Assembly: GCF_004366075.1 (NCBI RefSeq)
Contig: NZ_SODU01000006.1
Span: forward strand, 1-64,000
Direction: 5' to 3'
Origin: Kribbella pratensis
GTDB lineage: Bacteria > Actinomycetota > Actinomycetes > Propionibacteriales > Kribbellaceae
Length of the DNA: 64,000 nucleotides
Part shown: in pieces, positions 8,178 to 16,762 of the stretch
How the letters are laid out: every line of letters begins with the position of its first letter
Position numbering within the stretch: position 1 is the stretch's first letter
Notes under the pieces: generated by a model
What the model was told of the DNA's origin: nothing
Database searches by the model: none
What the model saw: the letters and a program-made list of their open reading frames with translations, nothing else
Made by a program: the position numbers and the translations under genes

Positions 8178-9068
8178 TCACTCGCCGAACAGCGGGGCGT
8201 TTCCCTCGGCGGTGTTCAGGAAGTAGACCGGGTCCTTGAAGTCACCGGGCACCTTGCCCAGGCCCTTGATCACGGTCGAGGCTCCGTTGGCGTGACCAAC
8301 GGCGTACAGGAAGGCCGAGCCGGTGTCCTTGTCGATGCCGGCAAGCAGCGTGCTCTGCGTGCCGCACTTCTCCGCCACCAGGTACTCGAAGCCCTGCCAG
8401 GTCGAGGTGCGGACCTTCTTGACGATCGGCGTACCCGTGACCGGGATGTGGATCGTGTAGAGCGCGCCGCCGTTCGTCGTGGCCAGGAAGGTGTCGTACG
8501 TCGGCGTCTCGCTGATCAGCGCCATCGTCTTCACCGACGAGTAGCCCGGCCAGCGCGTCACCACCCGGCCCGTGTACCGGTAGAGGACCCCGTCGCCGCG
8601 CAGCCGGTAGTCCGCCGTCCGGTCGACCTTGCCCCAGTACCACGAGGACTCGATCGCCTTGTAGCCGATGTACCCGACGCCGCGGGACTTCAGCGAGGTG
8701 AACGGCTTGCCCGCGGAGTCCACGCCGTACGCGCCGGCGTACAGAGTTCCGCTGACGATCACGTCGCCGTACACCGTGTAGTCCGCCCCGACGCCGAGCG
8801 AGTCGGTCCAGGTCGAGGCGAGCTTCGCGAGTCCCGGGGAGAACATGTGCGGGCCGGTGGACCGCTTGACGGTGGCCGGCGAGGTCGCGGTGACCGTGGC
8901 GTTGGCCATGTCCCCGGCGGCCGTGATCGAGCCGAGGTTGATCGAGCAGGCGGCGGTCGCGCCGGCGGTCGCGGTACCGGCTGCGGTCGCGGTGCCGGCC
9001 GGCAGTGCGGCCAACCCGCCGAGGAGCAGAGCGGAGGCCGCCGCTGCGGAAGCCCGGTTCAGTTTCAT
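8178..9068 (-). CDS. Secreted tandem paralogue 2, unknown function (possible beta-propeller repeats)
   Basis: 296 residues with a Sec signal peptide (1-29, Ala-rich). The mature part is beta-strand rich, with repeated blocks of the form LYRYTG...VKTMALISETPTYDTFLA...GGALYTIHIP and ...GSAFLYAVGHANGASTVIKGLGKVPGDFKDP. These periodic blocks resemble tachylectin-2-like propeller blades; this is an inference. It has conserved Cys residues (CSINLGS; AEKCGTQS) likely to form a disulfide. It lies between two homologues with 20-25 bp spacings, so the three are probably one transcript. No enzyme motif is visible. Confidence 0.8.
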   Translation of the reverse strand: MKLNRASAAAASALLLGGLAALPAGTATAAGTATAGATAACSINLGSITAAGDMANATVTATSPATVKRSTGPHMFSPGLAKLASTWTDSLGVGADYTVYGDVIVSGTLYAGAYGVDSAGKPFTSLKSRGVGYIGYKAIESSWYWGKVDRTADYRLRGDGVLYRYTGRVVTRWPGYSSVKTMALISETPTYDTFLATTNGGALYTIHIPVTGTPIVKKVRTSTWQGFEYLVAEKCGTQSTLLAGIDKDTGSAFLYAVGHANGASTVIKGLGKVPGDFKDPVYFLNTAEGNAPLFGE

Positions 9069-9089
9069 CGAAATGCCTTTCAGGAGTGG

Positions 9090-9965
9090 TTATTCGCCGT
9101 TGCGAGGTGGTGCGCCGTCGAGGCGCCACAGTGAGACGAGGGGGTCCTTGAAGGTGCCGGAGACCTTGCCGAGGCCCTGGATCACGGTCGACGTGCCGTT
9201 CGCGTGCCCGACGGCGTACAGGTAGGCGCTGCCGGTGTCCTTGTCGATTGCCGTGAGCAACGTGCTCTGCGTGCCGCAGCGCTCGGCCACGAGTGTCTCG
9301 AAGCCCTGCCAGGTCGAGGTGCGGATCTTCTTCACGGTCGGCTGCAGCCGGGTGTCCGCGGGAATGTGGATCGTGTACAGCGCGCCGCCGCGCGTGGTGG
9401 CGAGGAACGTGTCGTACGTCTTGGTCTCGCTGATCAGCGTCATCGCCTTCACCGCGGAGAACCCGGCGTACTGGCGGACGTTCTTCCAGCTGGTCCAGCG
9501 GAACAGGACGCCGTCGTTGCGCAGGCCGTAGCGCGCGATCCGGGTCGCCGGCGAGCCGTAGGTGGCCTGTTCGAACATCGTGAACTTGTCCCAGCCGCCC
9601 CCGACCGGATTCTGGTAGTTGTACAGCTCGCCGGTCATCTCGTCGTAGCCCCAGGACACCTGGTACAGGTGTGATCCGAGGACGACGTACCCGTCGTTCG
9701 AGCCGGCGTCCCAGCGCCAGGTCGAGCTGACCCGCGCTGCTCCTGGCGAGAACAGATGAGGTCCGGCGACGGTCTTCGCGGTCGGTGGCGTCCCGGCAGT
9801 GATGGTCGTGTTGGGCGCGTCACCGCCGCTCGTCACCGGCTGGAGCTGCATCTTGCAGGCAGCCGACGCGGCAGCGGTCGCCGTACCCGGGGCGATGGTG
9901 GTCAGTGCACCCAGCAGTACGGCGGCCGTTGCTGCGGTGGAGGCTCGTCTCAGGTAGCTCTTCAC
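9090..9965 (-). CDS. Secreted tandem paralogue 1, unknown function (possible beta-propeller repeats)
   Basis: 291 residues, first in transcription order of the three-gene array. GTG 9965 lies just after a weak GAGGT. A signal peptide ends near residue 35. The N-terminal third differs strongly from its neighbours, while the C-terminal 150 residues (KAMTLISETKTYDTFLA, GGALYTIHIP, STWQGFETLVAERCGTQSTLL, GSAYLYAVGHANGTSTVI) are very close to them. This pattern suggests repeated duplication followed by diversification of a surface-exposed N-terminal part. No catalytic motif is recognised. Confidence 0.8.
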   Translation of the reverse strand: MKSYLRRASTAATAAVLLGALTTIAPGTATAAASAACKMQLQPVTSGGDAPNTTITAGTPPTAKTVAGPHLFSPGAARVSSTWRWDAGSNDGYVVLGSHLYQVSWGYDEMTGELYNYQNPVGGGWDKFTMFEQATYGSPATRIARYGLRNDGVLFRWTSWKNVRQYAGFSAVKAMTLISETKTYDTFLATTRGGALYTIHIPADTRLQPTVKKIRTSTWQGFETLVAERCGTQSTLLTAIDKDTGSAYLYAVGHANGTSTVIQGLGKVSGTFKDPLVSLWRLDGAPPRNGE

Positions 9966-10016
9966 ACCTCAGACGATGCAGCCTCCGCCGCCAAAGTTGC
10001 GGCGAGTTGATCGAGC

Positions 10017-11396
10017 TCAGCTGCGGAGGTGCAGGCGGCGGGCGGCTTCGGCGACCGAGCCGGAGACCGAGGGGTAGACGGTGAAGGCCTGTGCCACCTG
10101 GTCGACCGTCAGGCGGGCGCCGACGGCCAGCGAGATGGGGTGGATGAGTTCGCTGGCTCGCGGGGCCACCACCACACCGCCGACGACGATGCCGGTGTTG
10201 GGGAGGCAGAAGAGTTTGACGAAACCGTCGCGGACACCCTGCATCTTGGCGCGGGCGTTGTCGGCCAGCGGCACCTTGACGACCATCGCCGTACTGCCGC
10301 CCGCGTCGACGACCGCCTGGGTCAGGCCGACCGTCGCGATCTCGGGGGCCGTGAAGACGTTGGCGGAGACCGTTGACTGGTCCAACGGGGTGACGGCATC
10401 GCCGAGCGCGTGCGCCATCGCGATCCGGCCCTGCATGGCGGCCACCGAGGCCAGCATCAGTACGCCGGTGCAGTCGCCGGCCGCGTAGACGCCGCGGGCC
10501 GTGGTCCGGGAGACCCGGTCGACCTGGACGAAGCCGCCGTCGGTCAGCGACACGCCCGACTCGACCAGATTCATGTCGTCGGTGTTCGGCAGCGAGCCGA
10601 CCGCGAGCAGGGCGTGCGAGCCCTCGACCTTCCGGCCGTCGGTCAACGTCACCACGACACCGTCGCTCTGCCGCTTGACCGACTCGGCCCGGGACTTGCC
10701 CAGGACCGTGAGTCCGCGCCGCTTGAACACGTCCTCGAGGACTGCTGCCGCGTCAGCGTCTTCACCGGGCAGCACCCGGTCCCGCGACGACACCAGGACG
10801 ACGTCGCTGCCGAGCGCGTCGTACGCGCTGGCGAACTCCGCACCGGTGACACCGGAGCCGACCACGATCAGCCGCTCGGGCAGTTCGTCGAGCTCGTAGA
10901 CCTGCTCCCAGGTCAGGATCCGCTCGCCGTCCGGCTCGGAGCCCTGGAGGATGCGAGGCCTTGCTCCAGTGGCGATCAGGATCACGTCGGCGTCCAGGCG
11001 CTCGTCGCCGACGACCACGGTCTCCGGCCCGTCCAGGCGGCCGCGGCCCTTGACGATCCGGACCTTGTCGCGGTCCAGCCGGCGCTCGATGCCCTCGGAC
11101 TGGGCGGTGGCCAGCGCCTTCACCCGTTTGTTGACGACGGAGAGATCGACACGCACGGAGTTCGCCGGGTCGTCGTCGCCGTCGTCCAGCCGGACGCCCA
11201 GCTCCCCGGCCTCCTCCACCTCGGTCATCACCTCCGCGGTGGCGATCAGGGTTTTGCTCGGTACGCAGTCGGTGAGCACGGCGGAACCGCCGATCCCGTC
11301 GGAATCGACGACCGTCACCTCCCCGCCCAGCTGGGCGGCCGCACTGGCCGCTTCGTACCCGCCTGGACCGCCTCCGATGATCACAACTCGCGCCAC
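10017..11396 (-). CDS. NAD(P)H-quinone dehydrogenase of the LpdA type (pyridine nucleotide-disulfide oxidoreductase family)
   Basis: 459 residues. FAD-binding IIGGGPGGYEAA at the N-terminus, the redox-helix region at 36-48, NAD-binding VVGSGVTGAEFASAY, the second FAD motif VYAAGDCTG and the dimerisation domain are all present. Two features separate it from true lipoamide dehydrogenase: the first redox cysteine is Ala39 (GGSAVLTDC keeps only Cys44), and the C-terminal His-Glu active-site pair is absent (VYPSVSGSVAE). Mycobacterial LpdA (Rv3303c) has these same changes and acts as a quinone reductase, so that role is preferred. Start GTG 11396; only 31 bp separate it from the divergent GGCT-like gene. 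Confidence 0.87.
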   Translation of the reverse strand: MARVVIIGGGPGGYEAASAAAQLGGEVTVVDSDGIGGSAVLTDCVPSKTLIATAEVMTEVEEAGELGVRLDDGDDDPANSVRVDLSVVNKRVKALATAQSEGIERRLDRDKVRIVKGRGRLDGPETVVVGDERLDADVILIATGARPRILQGSEPDGERILTWEQVYELDELPERLIVVGSGVTGAEFASAYDALGSDVVLVSSRDRVLPGEDADAAAVLEDVFKRRGLTVLGKSRAESVKRQSDGVVVTLTDGRKVEGSHALLAVGSLPNTDDMNLVESGVSLTDGGFVQVDRVSRTTARGVYAAGDCTGVLMLASVAAMQGRIAMAHALGDAVTPLDQSTVSANVFTAPEIATVGLTQAVVDAGGSTAMVVKVPLADNARAKMQGVRDGFVKLFCLPNTGIVVGGVVVAPRASELIHPISLAVGARLTVDQVAQAFTVYPSVSGSVAEAARRLHLRS

Positions 11397-11413
11397 GGGA
11401 GGTCATTCTTCCG

Positions 11414-11419
11414 TATCCT
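11414..11419 (+). promoter_or_regulatory. -10 hexamer of a probable leaderless transcript (TATCCT)
   Basis: TATCCT ends 8 nt before GTG 11428 and there is no ribosome-binding site between them. It sits in the 31-bp gap between two divergent start codons. Confidence 0.4.
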
Positions 11420-11427
11420 CTGATTCC

Positions 11428-11889
11428 GTGACCCTGTACGCCGCGTTTGCGTCGAATCTGGACCCGAACCTGATGTCCGAGCGGTGCCCGTACTCGCCCC
11501 TGCGCGGGACCGGCTGGATCACCGGCTGGCGCCTCACCTTCGGCGGCGAGGAGCTCGGCTGGGAGGGCGCGATGGCCACCGTGGTCGAGGACCCGGCCGA
11601 CCCCACCAACCAGGTCTTCGTGGCGCTCTACGACATCCACCCCAAGGACGTCGAGCGCCTCGACGAGTGGGAAGCGATCGACCAGGGCATCTACCGCAAG
11701 ATCCAGGTCCGGGTGCAGACCCTGGACGGCGAGCAACTGGCCTGGATGTACGTCCTGAACGCCTACGAGGGCGGCCTGCCCTCGGCCCGCTACCTGGGCA
11801 TCCTGGCCGAGGCCGCCGAGGCGGCCGGGGCACCCGACGACTACGTGGCGGACATCCGCTCACGGCCTTGTCAGTCGTCGGGTCATTAG
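11428..11889 (+). CDS. Gamma-glutamylcyclotransferase-like (GGCT-fold) protein
   Basis: 153 residues. The opening LYAAFASNLDPNLM matches the YFAYGSN motif of the GGCT fold, and VALYDIHPKDVERLDEWEAI...YRKIQV matches the central domain with its conserved acidic residue. The family includes gamma-glutamyl cyclotransferases and amine cyclotransferases that release 5-oxoproline; the substrate is not predictable here. The GTG start has no Shine-Dalgarno but follows a -10-like hexamer closely. The next gene begins 9 bp after its stop. Confidence 0.75.
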   Translation: MTLYAAFASNLDPNLMSERCPYSPLRGTGWITGWRLTFGGEELGWEGAMATVVEDPADPTNQVFVALYDIHPKDVERLDEWEAIDQGIYRKIQVRVQTLDGEQLAWMYVLNAYEGGLPSARYLGILAEAAEAAGAPDDYVADIRSRPCQSSGH

Positions 11890-11892
11890 AGT
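11887..11892 (+). promoter_or_regulatory. -10 hexamer of a probable leaderless transcript (TAGAGT)
   Basis: TAGAGT lies exactly 6 nt before GTG 11899, overlaps the TAG stop of the upstream gene, and no ribosome-binding site is present. Confidence 0.5.
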
Positions 11893-11898
11893 GCCCAT

Positions 11899-13533
11899 GT
11901 GACAGATGATCTGAAGGGCGCCGCCGAAGCTTGGCTGCGCGAGGACCCCGACCCCGACACCCGCGCCGAGCTCCAGGGGCTGCTGGACGCCGGAGACACC
12001 ACGGAGCTGGCCGACCGCTTCTCCGGCACCCTGGAGTTCGGTACGGCGGGACTGCGCGGTGCCGTCGGCGCCGGACCGAACCGGATGAACCGGGTCGTCG
12101 TGATCCGTGCCGCCGCCGGACTCGCGGCGTACCTGAAGGCGAAGGGGCTCACCGACGGCCCGGTCCTGATCGGGTACGACGCCCGCCACAAGTCGGACGT
12201 GTTCGCGCAGGACACCGCGGCCGTGATGCGCGGCGCCGGCCTGGACGCCGTACTGCTCGACCGGCCGGCCCCGACGCCGGTCGTCGCCTTCGGGATCGGG
12301 CATCTGCACGCGGTGGCCGGCGTGGTCGTGACCGCGTCGCACAACCCGCCGCAGGACAACGGCTACAAGGTCTACCTGGGCGACGGTTCGCAGATCGTGC
12401 CGCCGGCCGACGCCGAGATCGCGGCCGCGATCGCCGCTGTCGGAACGCTGGCCGACGTACCGCGGGGCGACGACTGGCAGACGACCGGAGACGACCTGCT
12501 GAACGCCTACCTGGACCGGATCGCCCAGCTGGTGCCGGCGGATGCACCACGGGATCTCAACGTGGCCTACACGCCGCTGCACGGCGTCGGGCGGACCCTG
12601 GTCGAGGCAGCGGTCGCCCGTGCGGGGTTCGCCGTACCGCAGGTGGTGGCATCGCAGGCCGACCCGGATCCGGACTTCCCGACCGTCTCGTTCCCGAACC
12701 CGGAGGAGCCGGGCGCGATCGACGCCGCGCTGGAACTGGCGCGCTCGATGGGCGCCGACATCGCGGTGGCGAACGATCCGGACGCGGACCGGTGCGCGGT
12801 CGCCGTCCCGGACGCGTCGGCCGCGGGAGGCTGGCGGATGCTGCGCGGCGACGAGCTCGGCGCGCTGCTCGGTGAGTTCCTGCTGTCGTCACGCCCCGAC
12901 GGCGTGGCGGCCTGCTCGATCGTGTCGTCGTCGCTGCTCGGCAAGATCGCGGCGTCGTACGGCGTCCGGTACGTCGAGACGCTGACCGGGTTCAAGTGGA
13001 TCGGGCGGGTGCCGGAGCTGGTCTTCGGCTACGAGGAGGCGCTCGGGTACTGCGTGGATCCGGCGGCCGTGAAGGACAAGGACGGCGTGTCGACGCTGGT
13101 CCGGGTGCTGCAGCTGGCCGCGCAGGCGAAGGCGGCGGGACGCACGCTGCTCGACCTGCTGGACGACCTCGCGGTCAAGCACGGACTGCACGCGACCGAC
13201 CAGTTGGCGGCGCGGGTCGAGGACCTGTCGCTGATCGCGCAGGCGATGGACCGGCTGCGCGCGACGCCGCCCACGGCTCTCGGGGCGTACGCGGTCGAGC
13301 GGATCGACGACCTGGGCAAGGGGACGGAGTCGTTGCCCCCGACGGACGGGCTGCGGTACACGCTGTCCGACGGCGCACGCGTGGTCGTGCGCCCGTCGGG
13401 TACGGAGCCCAAGCTGAAGTGCTATCTCGAGGTGGTCGTCCCGGTCACGACGGACGTCACCGCGGCACGCGCTCAGGCAGCGACCGCGTTGGCAGCCGTC
13501 AAGTCGGATCTGGCTGCCGCGGCAGGTATCTAG
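11899..13533 (+). CDS. Phosphohexomutase (phosphoglucomutase/phosphomannomutase family)
   Basis: 544 residues, the length of the PGM2-like branch. The four alpha-D-phosphohexomutase signatures are all visible: the phosphoserine loop TASHNPPQDNGYK with Ser147, the metal loop DPDADRCAV, the sugar loop GYEEALGYC, and the phosphate loop RPSGTEPKLKCYLEV. It interconverts hexose (or pentose) 1- and 6-(5-)phosphates. The exact sugar is uncertain: this branch includes phosphoglucomutase, phosphomannomutase and phosphopentomutase activities, and deoC and deoA elsewhere in the window would make phosphopentomutase useful. Probably leaderless from GTG 11899. Confidence 0.92.
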   Translation: MTDDLKGAAEAWLREDPDPDTRAELQGLLDAGDTTELADRFSGTLEFGTAGLRGAVGAGPNRMNRVVVIRAAAGLAAYLKAKGLTDGPVLIGYDARHKSDVFAQDTAAVMRGAGLDAVLLDRPAPTPVVAFGIGHLHAVAGVVVTASHNPPQDNGYKVYLGDGSQIVPPADAEIAAAIAAVGTLADVPRGDDWQTTGDDLLNAYLDRIAQLVPADAPRDLNVAYTPLHGVGRTLVEAAVARAGFAVPQVVASQADPDPDFPTVSFPNPEEPGAIDAALELARSMGADIAVANDPDADRCAVAVPDASAAGGWRMLRGDELGALLGEFLLSSRPDGVAACSIVSSSLLGKIAASYGVRYVETLTGFKWIGRVPELVFGYEEALGYCVDPAAVKDKDGVSTLVRVLQLAAQAKAAGRTLLDLLDDLAVKHGLHATDQLAARVEDLSLIAQAMDRLRATPPTALGAYAVERIDDLGKGTESLPPTDGLRYTLSDGARVVVRPSGTEPKLKCYLEVVVPVTTDVTAARAQAATALAAVKSDLAAAAGI

Positions 13534-13571
13534 GCCTCAGCTTCAGAACACCTGGCGGGTGGCTCTGGAGC

Positions 13572-14021
13572 TCAGCGGGCGGCTGCGGCCGCTTCGGCTT
13601 CCTCGGCGTGCAGGGAGCTCTGCAGCGACGAGTGCAGGATGCGGAGCGTGCTGGTGGACTGCATCAGCGCGTCCCGCTCGTCCGGGTTCCGGTTGGCCAG
13701 GGCGGTGATGTCGTTGATGCTCGCCTCGATCCGGGCGATCCGGTCCGCGACCGTACCCTCCTGGCTGCTGGCCTTGCGGATCGCGTCCGACGTGACCGTC
13801 CAGACGTCCTCCTTGTCGTTGGTACGCCGGGACATGTCCACCATCTGGCTCAGCGCGGCGAGGTCGTGGTCGACCTGGGTGCGCTCCACCGGCACGGTGA
13901 TCCCCGCGGTCGCCTGGCGCAGCCGGGTGACGTGCCCGGACAGCTCGGACCAGGTGCTCCGGCCGCTCTTGATCTTGTCCAGCACCTTCGCGTACTCGGT
14001 GTTGAACTCGTCGTAGTTCAC
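13572..14021 (-). CDS. Small helical protein, unknown function
   Basis: 149 residues, predicted almost fully helical with heptad-like spacing (VDHDLAALSQMVDMSRR, RIARIEASINDITALANR). No signal peptide, membrane segment or catalytic motif. GTG 14021 follows AGGAG by five bases; a TAGAGT hexamer on the minus strand (14055-14060) could be its -10. It ends 38 bp from the convergent phosphohexomutase. Not recognised. Confidence 0.7.
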   Translation of the reverse strand: MNYDEFNTEYAKVLDKIKSGRSTWSELSGHVTRLRQATAGITVPVERTQVDHDLAALSQMVDMSRRTNDKEDVWTVTSDAIRKASSQEGTVADRIARIEASINDITALANRNPDERDALMQSTSTLRILHSSLQSSLHAEEAEAAAAAR

Positions 14022-14114
14022 TGTGACTCCTGCCGTTCGATGCTCGACTCAAGAACTCTAGGGCGTCCGCACCCGAAACAAGTAACCACACGATCGCAGA
14101 TCGTGCAGGTGTCG

Positions 14115-14159
14115 CCAAAAAGAAACAGCCGCCCGGTACGCCAACGCGTACCGGGCGGC
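14115..14159 (-). terminator. Intrinsic terminator of the zinc metallopeptidase gene
   Basis: A 14-bp perfect stem (14128-14141 with 14146-14159, loop CAAC) followed on the minus strand by a T-rich run (TGTTTCTTTTTG). This is a rare textbook Rho-independent terminator in this GC-rich window, placed 18 bp after the stop at 14177. Confidence 0.88.
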
Positions 14160-14176
14160 CGAGTTACGTGCTGACG

Positions 14177-15139
14177 TCAGGAGACGTAGGCAGAGGTTGC
14201 GTTGAAGGTGTTGCAGTTGCCCGCGACGGCGTAGCTGCGCGAGGCGTTGAAGCCGGCGAACGACCAGAACCGGTGGTTCTTCAGCGAGCCGTGGTCACGG
14301 ACGCCACCCGGCTGGTCGCCGGAGTTCGTCACGACGTAGACCCACTGCTGGTACAGGCCACCGCTCATCGGGTAGTACCGCTTGTTCGCGGCGATGCTGG
14401 CCGAGCCGAGGCAGGACGCCTGCAGCTCACGACGACGGCTCTCCTCGAGCTGCGCGGCGTAGGTGCTGAAGGCGCGCTGACGCTGCCAGGACGCGTTCAG
14501 GATGCCGGTCAGCCACTGGACGTGGTGACCGTACTCGTGCGCCAGCGTGTTGGTCGCGTACGCCCGCGCCAGGGTCGGGCTCGACTTCCAGAAGCTGATG
14601 ATCTGTGCGGTCGGCATGTAGATCCAGGACCGGCCGTTGTACGCGCAGAAGAACGCGGTGTCGGTCACCGTGCCGCAGTACGAGTTGATCGTGCGCGCCG
14701 TGGTGACGACCAGCGTCGGGGCCACCTTGTACGCAGCACCGGCCTGCTTCAGCGGCAGCGCCCACTCGGCGTAGGTGCAGCGGAACAGCTGCGAGAGGTA
14801 CTGGTTGACACCGGTGTAGGTGCGCAGCGAAACGTTGACCTCCTTGCACTTCGACGGGGTGATCGGCCCCGTCTTGTACAGGCGGTTGTAGCGCACGACG
14901 TTCGTCAGCGAGGCCTTCGTGGTCAGGCCGTCACCAGCCGGCGGGTTACCGATGACGATCGGCTGGTGGCCGTTCGGAATCGCCGGGTCGGCGGTCGTCG
15001 CCGTTGCGGCCGTCGCAGCCGTCTTGGTCGTGCTGGAGGTCTGCGCGGCCTGGGCGTTCGGCAGCGCCAGCGCGGCGAAGCCGGCCAGGGCACCGACGGT
15101 GGCCATGCCACGCAGGGTGTAGCGGGAGAGGTTGACCAT
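14177..15139 (-). CDS. Secreted neutral zinc metallopeptidase (YpfJ-like)
   Basis: 320 residues with a signal peptide (about 1-33, ending NAQAAQ) and a Thr/Ala-rich linker. The peptidase motif is HEYGHH in LAHEYGHHVQWLTG, with further conserved RRRELQASCLGS, as in the YpfJ/PF04228 neutral zinc metallopeptidase family. Two Cys pairs (CGTVTDTAFFC; QASC...GNC) fit an extracellular location. Natural substrates of this family are not known. ATG 15139 has GGAG just upstream. Monocistronic, with an intrinsic terminator. Confidence 0.85.
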   Translation of the reverse strand: MVNLSRYTLRGMATVGALAGFAALALPNAQAAQTSSTTKTAATAATATTADPAIPNGHQPIVIGNPPAGDGLTTKASLTNVVRYNRLYKTGPITPSKCKEVNVSLRTYTGVNQYLSQLFRCTYAEWALPLKQAGAAYKVAPTLVVTTARTINSYCGTVTDTAFFCAYNGRSWIYMPTAQIISFWKSSPTLARAYATNTLAHEYGHHVQWLTGILNASWQRQRAFSTYAAQLEESRRRELQASCLGSASIAANKRYYPMSGGLYQQWVYVVTNSGDQPGGVRDHGSLKNHRFWSFAGFNASRSYAVAGNCNTFNATSAYVS

Positions 15140-15251
15140 GAGCTCCACTCTCGATGTGTCTAGGGACCTGTCGGACCAATCCTGAGTGCACAGGGGTTCA
15201 CTCAAGGGTTGAACACGGGCTCTGACGCGGCGATTCACGCCACAGTTCCGC

Positions 15252-16148
15252 TCAGCGGGCGACTTTTTCGCCCAGAAATCGCAGCTGGTCAGGGAGCATG
15301 CGCCGCCAGTAGCCAGGAGTGTGTACGCCGGCCTGCTGCCCGCCGGACGCCTGCAACTGCTCGCGGAGCTCCCGGGCGGCGTCGGCGAACGGGTCGTCGC
15401 GGCCGCAGTCGATGCGGACGGCAACGTCGCGGAATCCGCTCGGCCGGTCGAACACCTGGCTGCGTTCGAAATCCGCGGCGTCGTCGAACGCTCCCGGCTG
15501 TACGTCGGCATACCTGTGCCACAGCGCCGGGCTGAGCGCGCCGACCGCGACCGCTCGCGCGGACGGGCCGACCCGGCGCTGCCAGTAGTGCAGGGCGACC
15601 CACAGCAGGGCGCCGTACCCGCCCATCGACCAGCCGAGGACGCCGAACCGGCTGGTCTGCAGCCCCCGACGGGTCAGCAGCGGGAGGAACTCCTGGTCGA
15701 GCATGAACCCGGGATCGTTGCCGTCCGCCCGGCGATGCCAGTAGCTGTCCCGTCCGCCGTCCACGGTTGCCAGCGCGAACGGCGGCGTACCGGCCCGGAC
15801 CGCGGCGGTCAGGTAGCGGTCGATGCCGAGATCGTTGACGGCCGACGTGTGGTCGCCCCCACGACCGTGCAGGACGAGGACGACGGGCAGCTCGGCCGAG
15901 GCGTCGTACCCGTCCGGATAGATGATGCTGTAGCCGACCTTCGTACGGCGGCCGAACGAGTCGAAGCTCCCGGACACCACCGGGCCCGCGGGTACGTCGG
16001 GTACGACGCCGTCCTGGCCGGTGAGACCGAGAAGGTCGTGCACCCGGGCGCGGCCGGGGACGACGCCCGTTTCCAGCGCGGCCACCGCGGCGACGCCGGC
16101 CACCGCCGCCGCGGCGCCGGTGCGGACGAACGCGCGCCGGGTCAGCAC
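15252..16148 (-). CDS. Exported alpha/beta-hydrolase esterase (antigen-85/esterase-D-like)
   Basis: 298 residues. The N-terminus TRRAFVRTGAAAAVAG is a Tat-type signal (twin Arg, hydrophobic core). The alpha/beta-hydrolase domain has an oxyanion region LVLHGRGGDHTS, the nucleophile elbow GWSMGG, an acid in DCGRDDPF and a late catalytic-His candidate in GVHTPGYW. This arrangement matches the putative-esterase family that includes mycolyltransferases and feruloyl esterases. Without more evidence it is called an esterase of unknown substrate. The gene follows the PH-domain gene by 7 bp and is probably co-transcribed with it. Confidence 0.85.
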   Translation of the reverse strand: MLTRRAFVRTGAAAAVAGVAAVAALETGVVPGRARVHDLLGLTGQDGVVPDVPAGPVVSGSFDSFGRRTKVGYSIIYPDGYDASAELPVVLVLHGRGGDHTSAVNDLGIDRYLTAAVRAGTPPFALATVDGGRDSYWHRRADGNDPGFMLDQEFLPLLTRRGLQTSRFGVLGWSMGGYGALLWVALHYWQRRVGPSARAVAVGALSPALWHRYADVQPGAFDDAADFERSQVFDRPSGFRDVAVRIDCGRDDPFADAARELREQLQASGGQQAGVHTPGYWRRMLPDQLRFLGEKVAR

Positions 16149-16155
16149 GCGCCGG

Positions 16156-16716
16156 TCAGCGGACCACGGCGGCGACGACCGCGATCACGGCCAGCACGCC
16201 GAAGACGATCAGCTCGGGCGCCGCCCAGCCGCTCACCACCTCACCCTGGGACTTCCCGGCGTACTGCTCCTGGTGGTGCTCGATCCGGTTGACGACGAAG
16301 TCGGCCTTGGAGATCGAACTGTCCGCGGAGAGCTTGCGACCGCCGACCCGTTGCTTGCGAAGGTCGCGCATGACCAGTTGGACACCGGGGGCGCGGAAAC
16401 GGTTGCCGTCGGTGTGGATCCGGAGGATGTCGGTCACGTCGACGCCGGTCACCTTCGACCACGGGATCTGGTGGTCGCGCAGGTGGTTACGCAGCAGCAG
16501 GTGCTCGGGGCTGAGGGTCACCGACGGCCGGATCAGCCCGACGTACGCCAGCACGATGAACATCCCGATGACGCTGCCGACCAGCAGCCCGCTCGCGGTC
16601 CGCCACTCCAGCAGTATGTCGACCAGGCCGAGCGCCCCGATCACGATCACGATGGACCCGGTGATCCGGTTCGAGGCGGACAGGTACTGCTCGCTCTCCG
16701 GCGATTTCGACTTCAC
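16156..16716 (-). CDS. PH-domain-like membrane protein (bacterial PH domain)
   Basis: 186 residues. Two adjacent N-terminal membrane helices (about residues 15-55) precede a small beta-rich domain with SVTLSPEHLLLRN...IPWSKVTGVDV...GVQLVMRDL, the pattern of bacterial PH domains (bPH_6 type). A further membrane helix closes the protein. Such proteins are inner-membrane with the PH domain in the cytoplasm; function unknown. GTG 16716 is preferred because TACTTT (16723-16728) lies 6 nt before it, giving a leaderless start; GTG 16722 is the alternative. Confidence 0.78.
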   Translation of the reverse strand: MKSKSPESEQYLSASNRITGSIVIVIGALGLVDILLEWRTASGLLVGSVIGMFIVLAYVGLIRPSVTLSPEHLLLRNHLRDHQIPWSKVTGVDVTDILRIHTDGNRFRAPGVQLVMRDLRKQRVGGRKLSADSSISKADFVVNRIEHHQEQYAGKSQGEVVSGWAAPELIVFGVLAVIAVVAAVVR

Positions 16717-16722
16717 CCGCAC

Positions 16723-16728
16723 AAAGTA
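16723..16728 (-). promoter_or_regulatory. -10 hexamer (TACTTT) for the PH-domain gene
   Basis: On the minus strand TACTTT is six bases before GTG 16716. It faces the divergent -10 of deoC, and only 46 bp separate the two start codons. Confidence 0.45.
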
Positions 16729-16749
16729 ACCGGCAGTCCGGAACGGCAC

Positions 16750-16755
16750 TAGACT
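16750..16755 (+). promoter_or_regulatory. -10 hexamer (TAGACT) for deoC
   Basis: TAGACT ends 7 nt before GTG 16763; no ribosome-binding site is present, so the transcript is probably leaderless. Confidence 0.5.
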
Positions 16756-16762
16756 GCCGTGG

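Larger units (their letters stand above)
7264..9965 (-). repeat. Tandem array of three paralogous secreted-protein genes
   Basis: Three head-to-tail genes of nearly equal length (about 890 bp each), separated by only 21-23 bp, share strong C-terminal similarity and the same signal-peptide plan. The third is broken by an amber codon. Confidence 0.85.
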
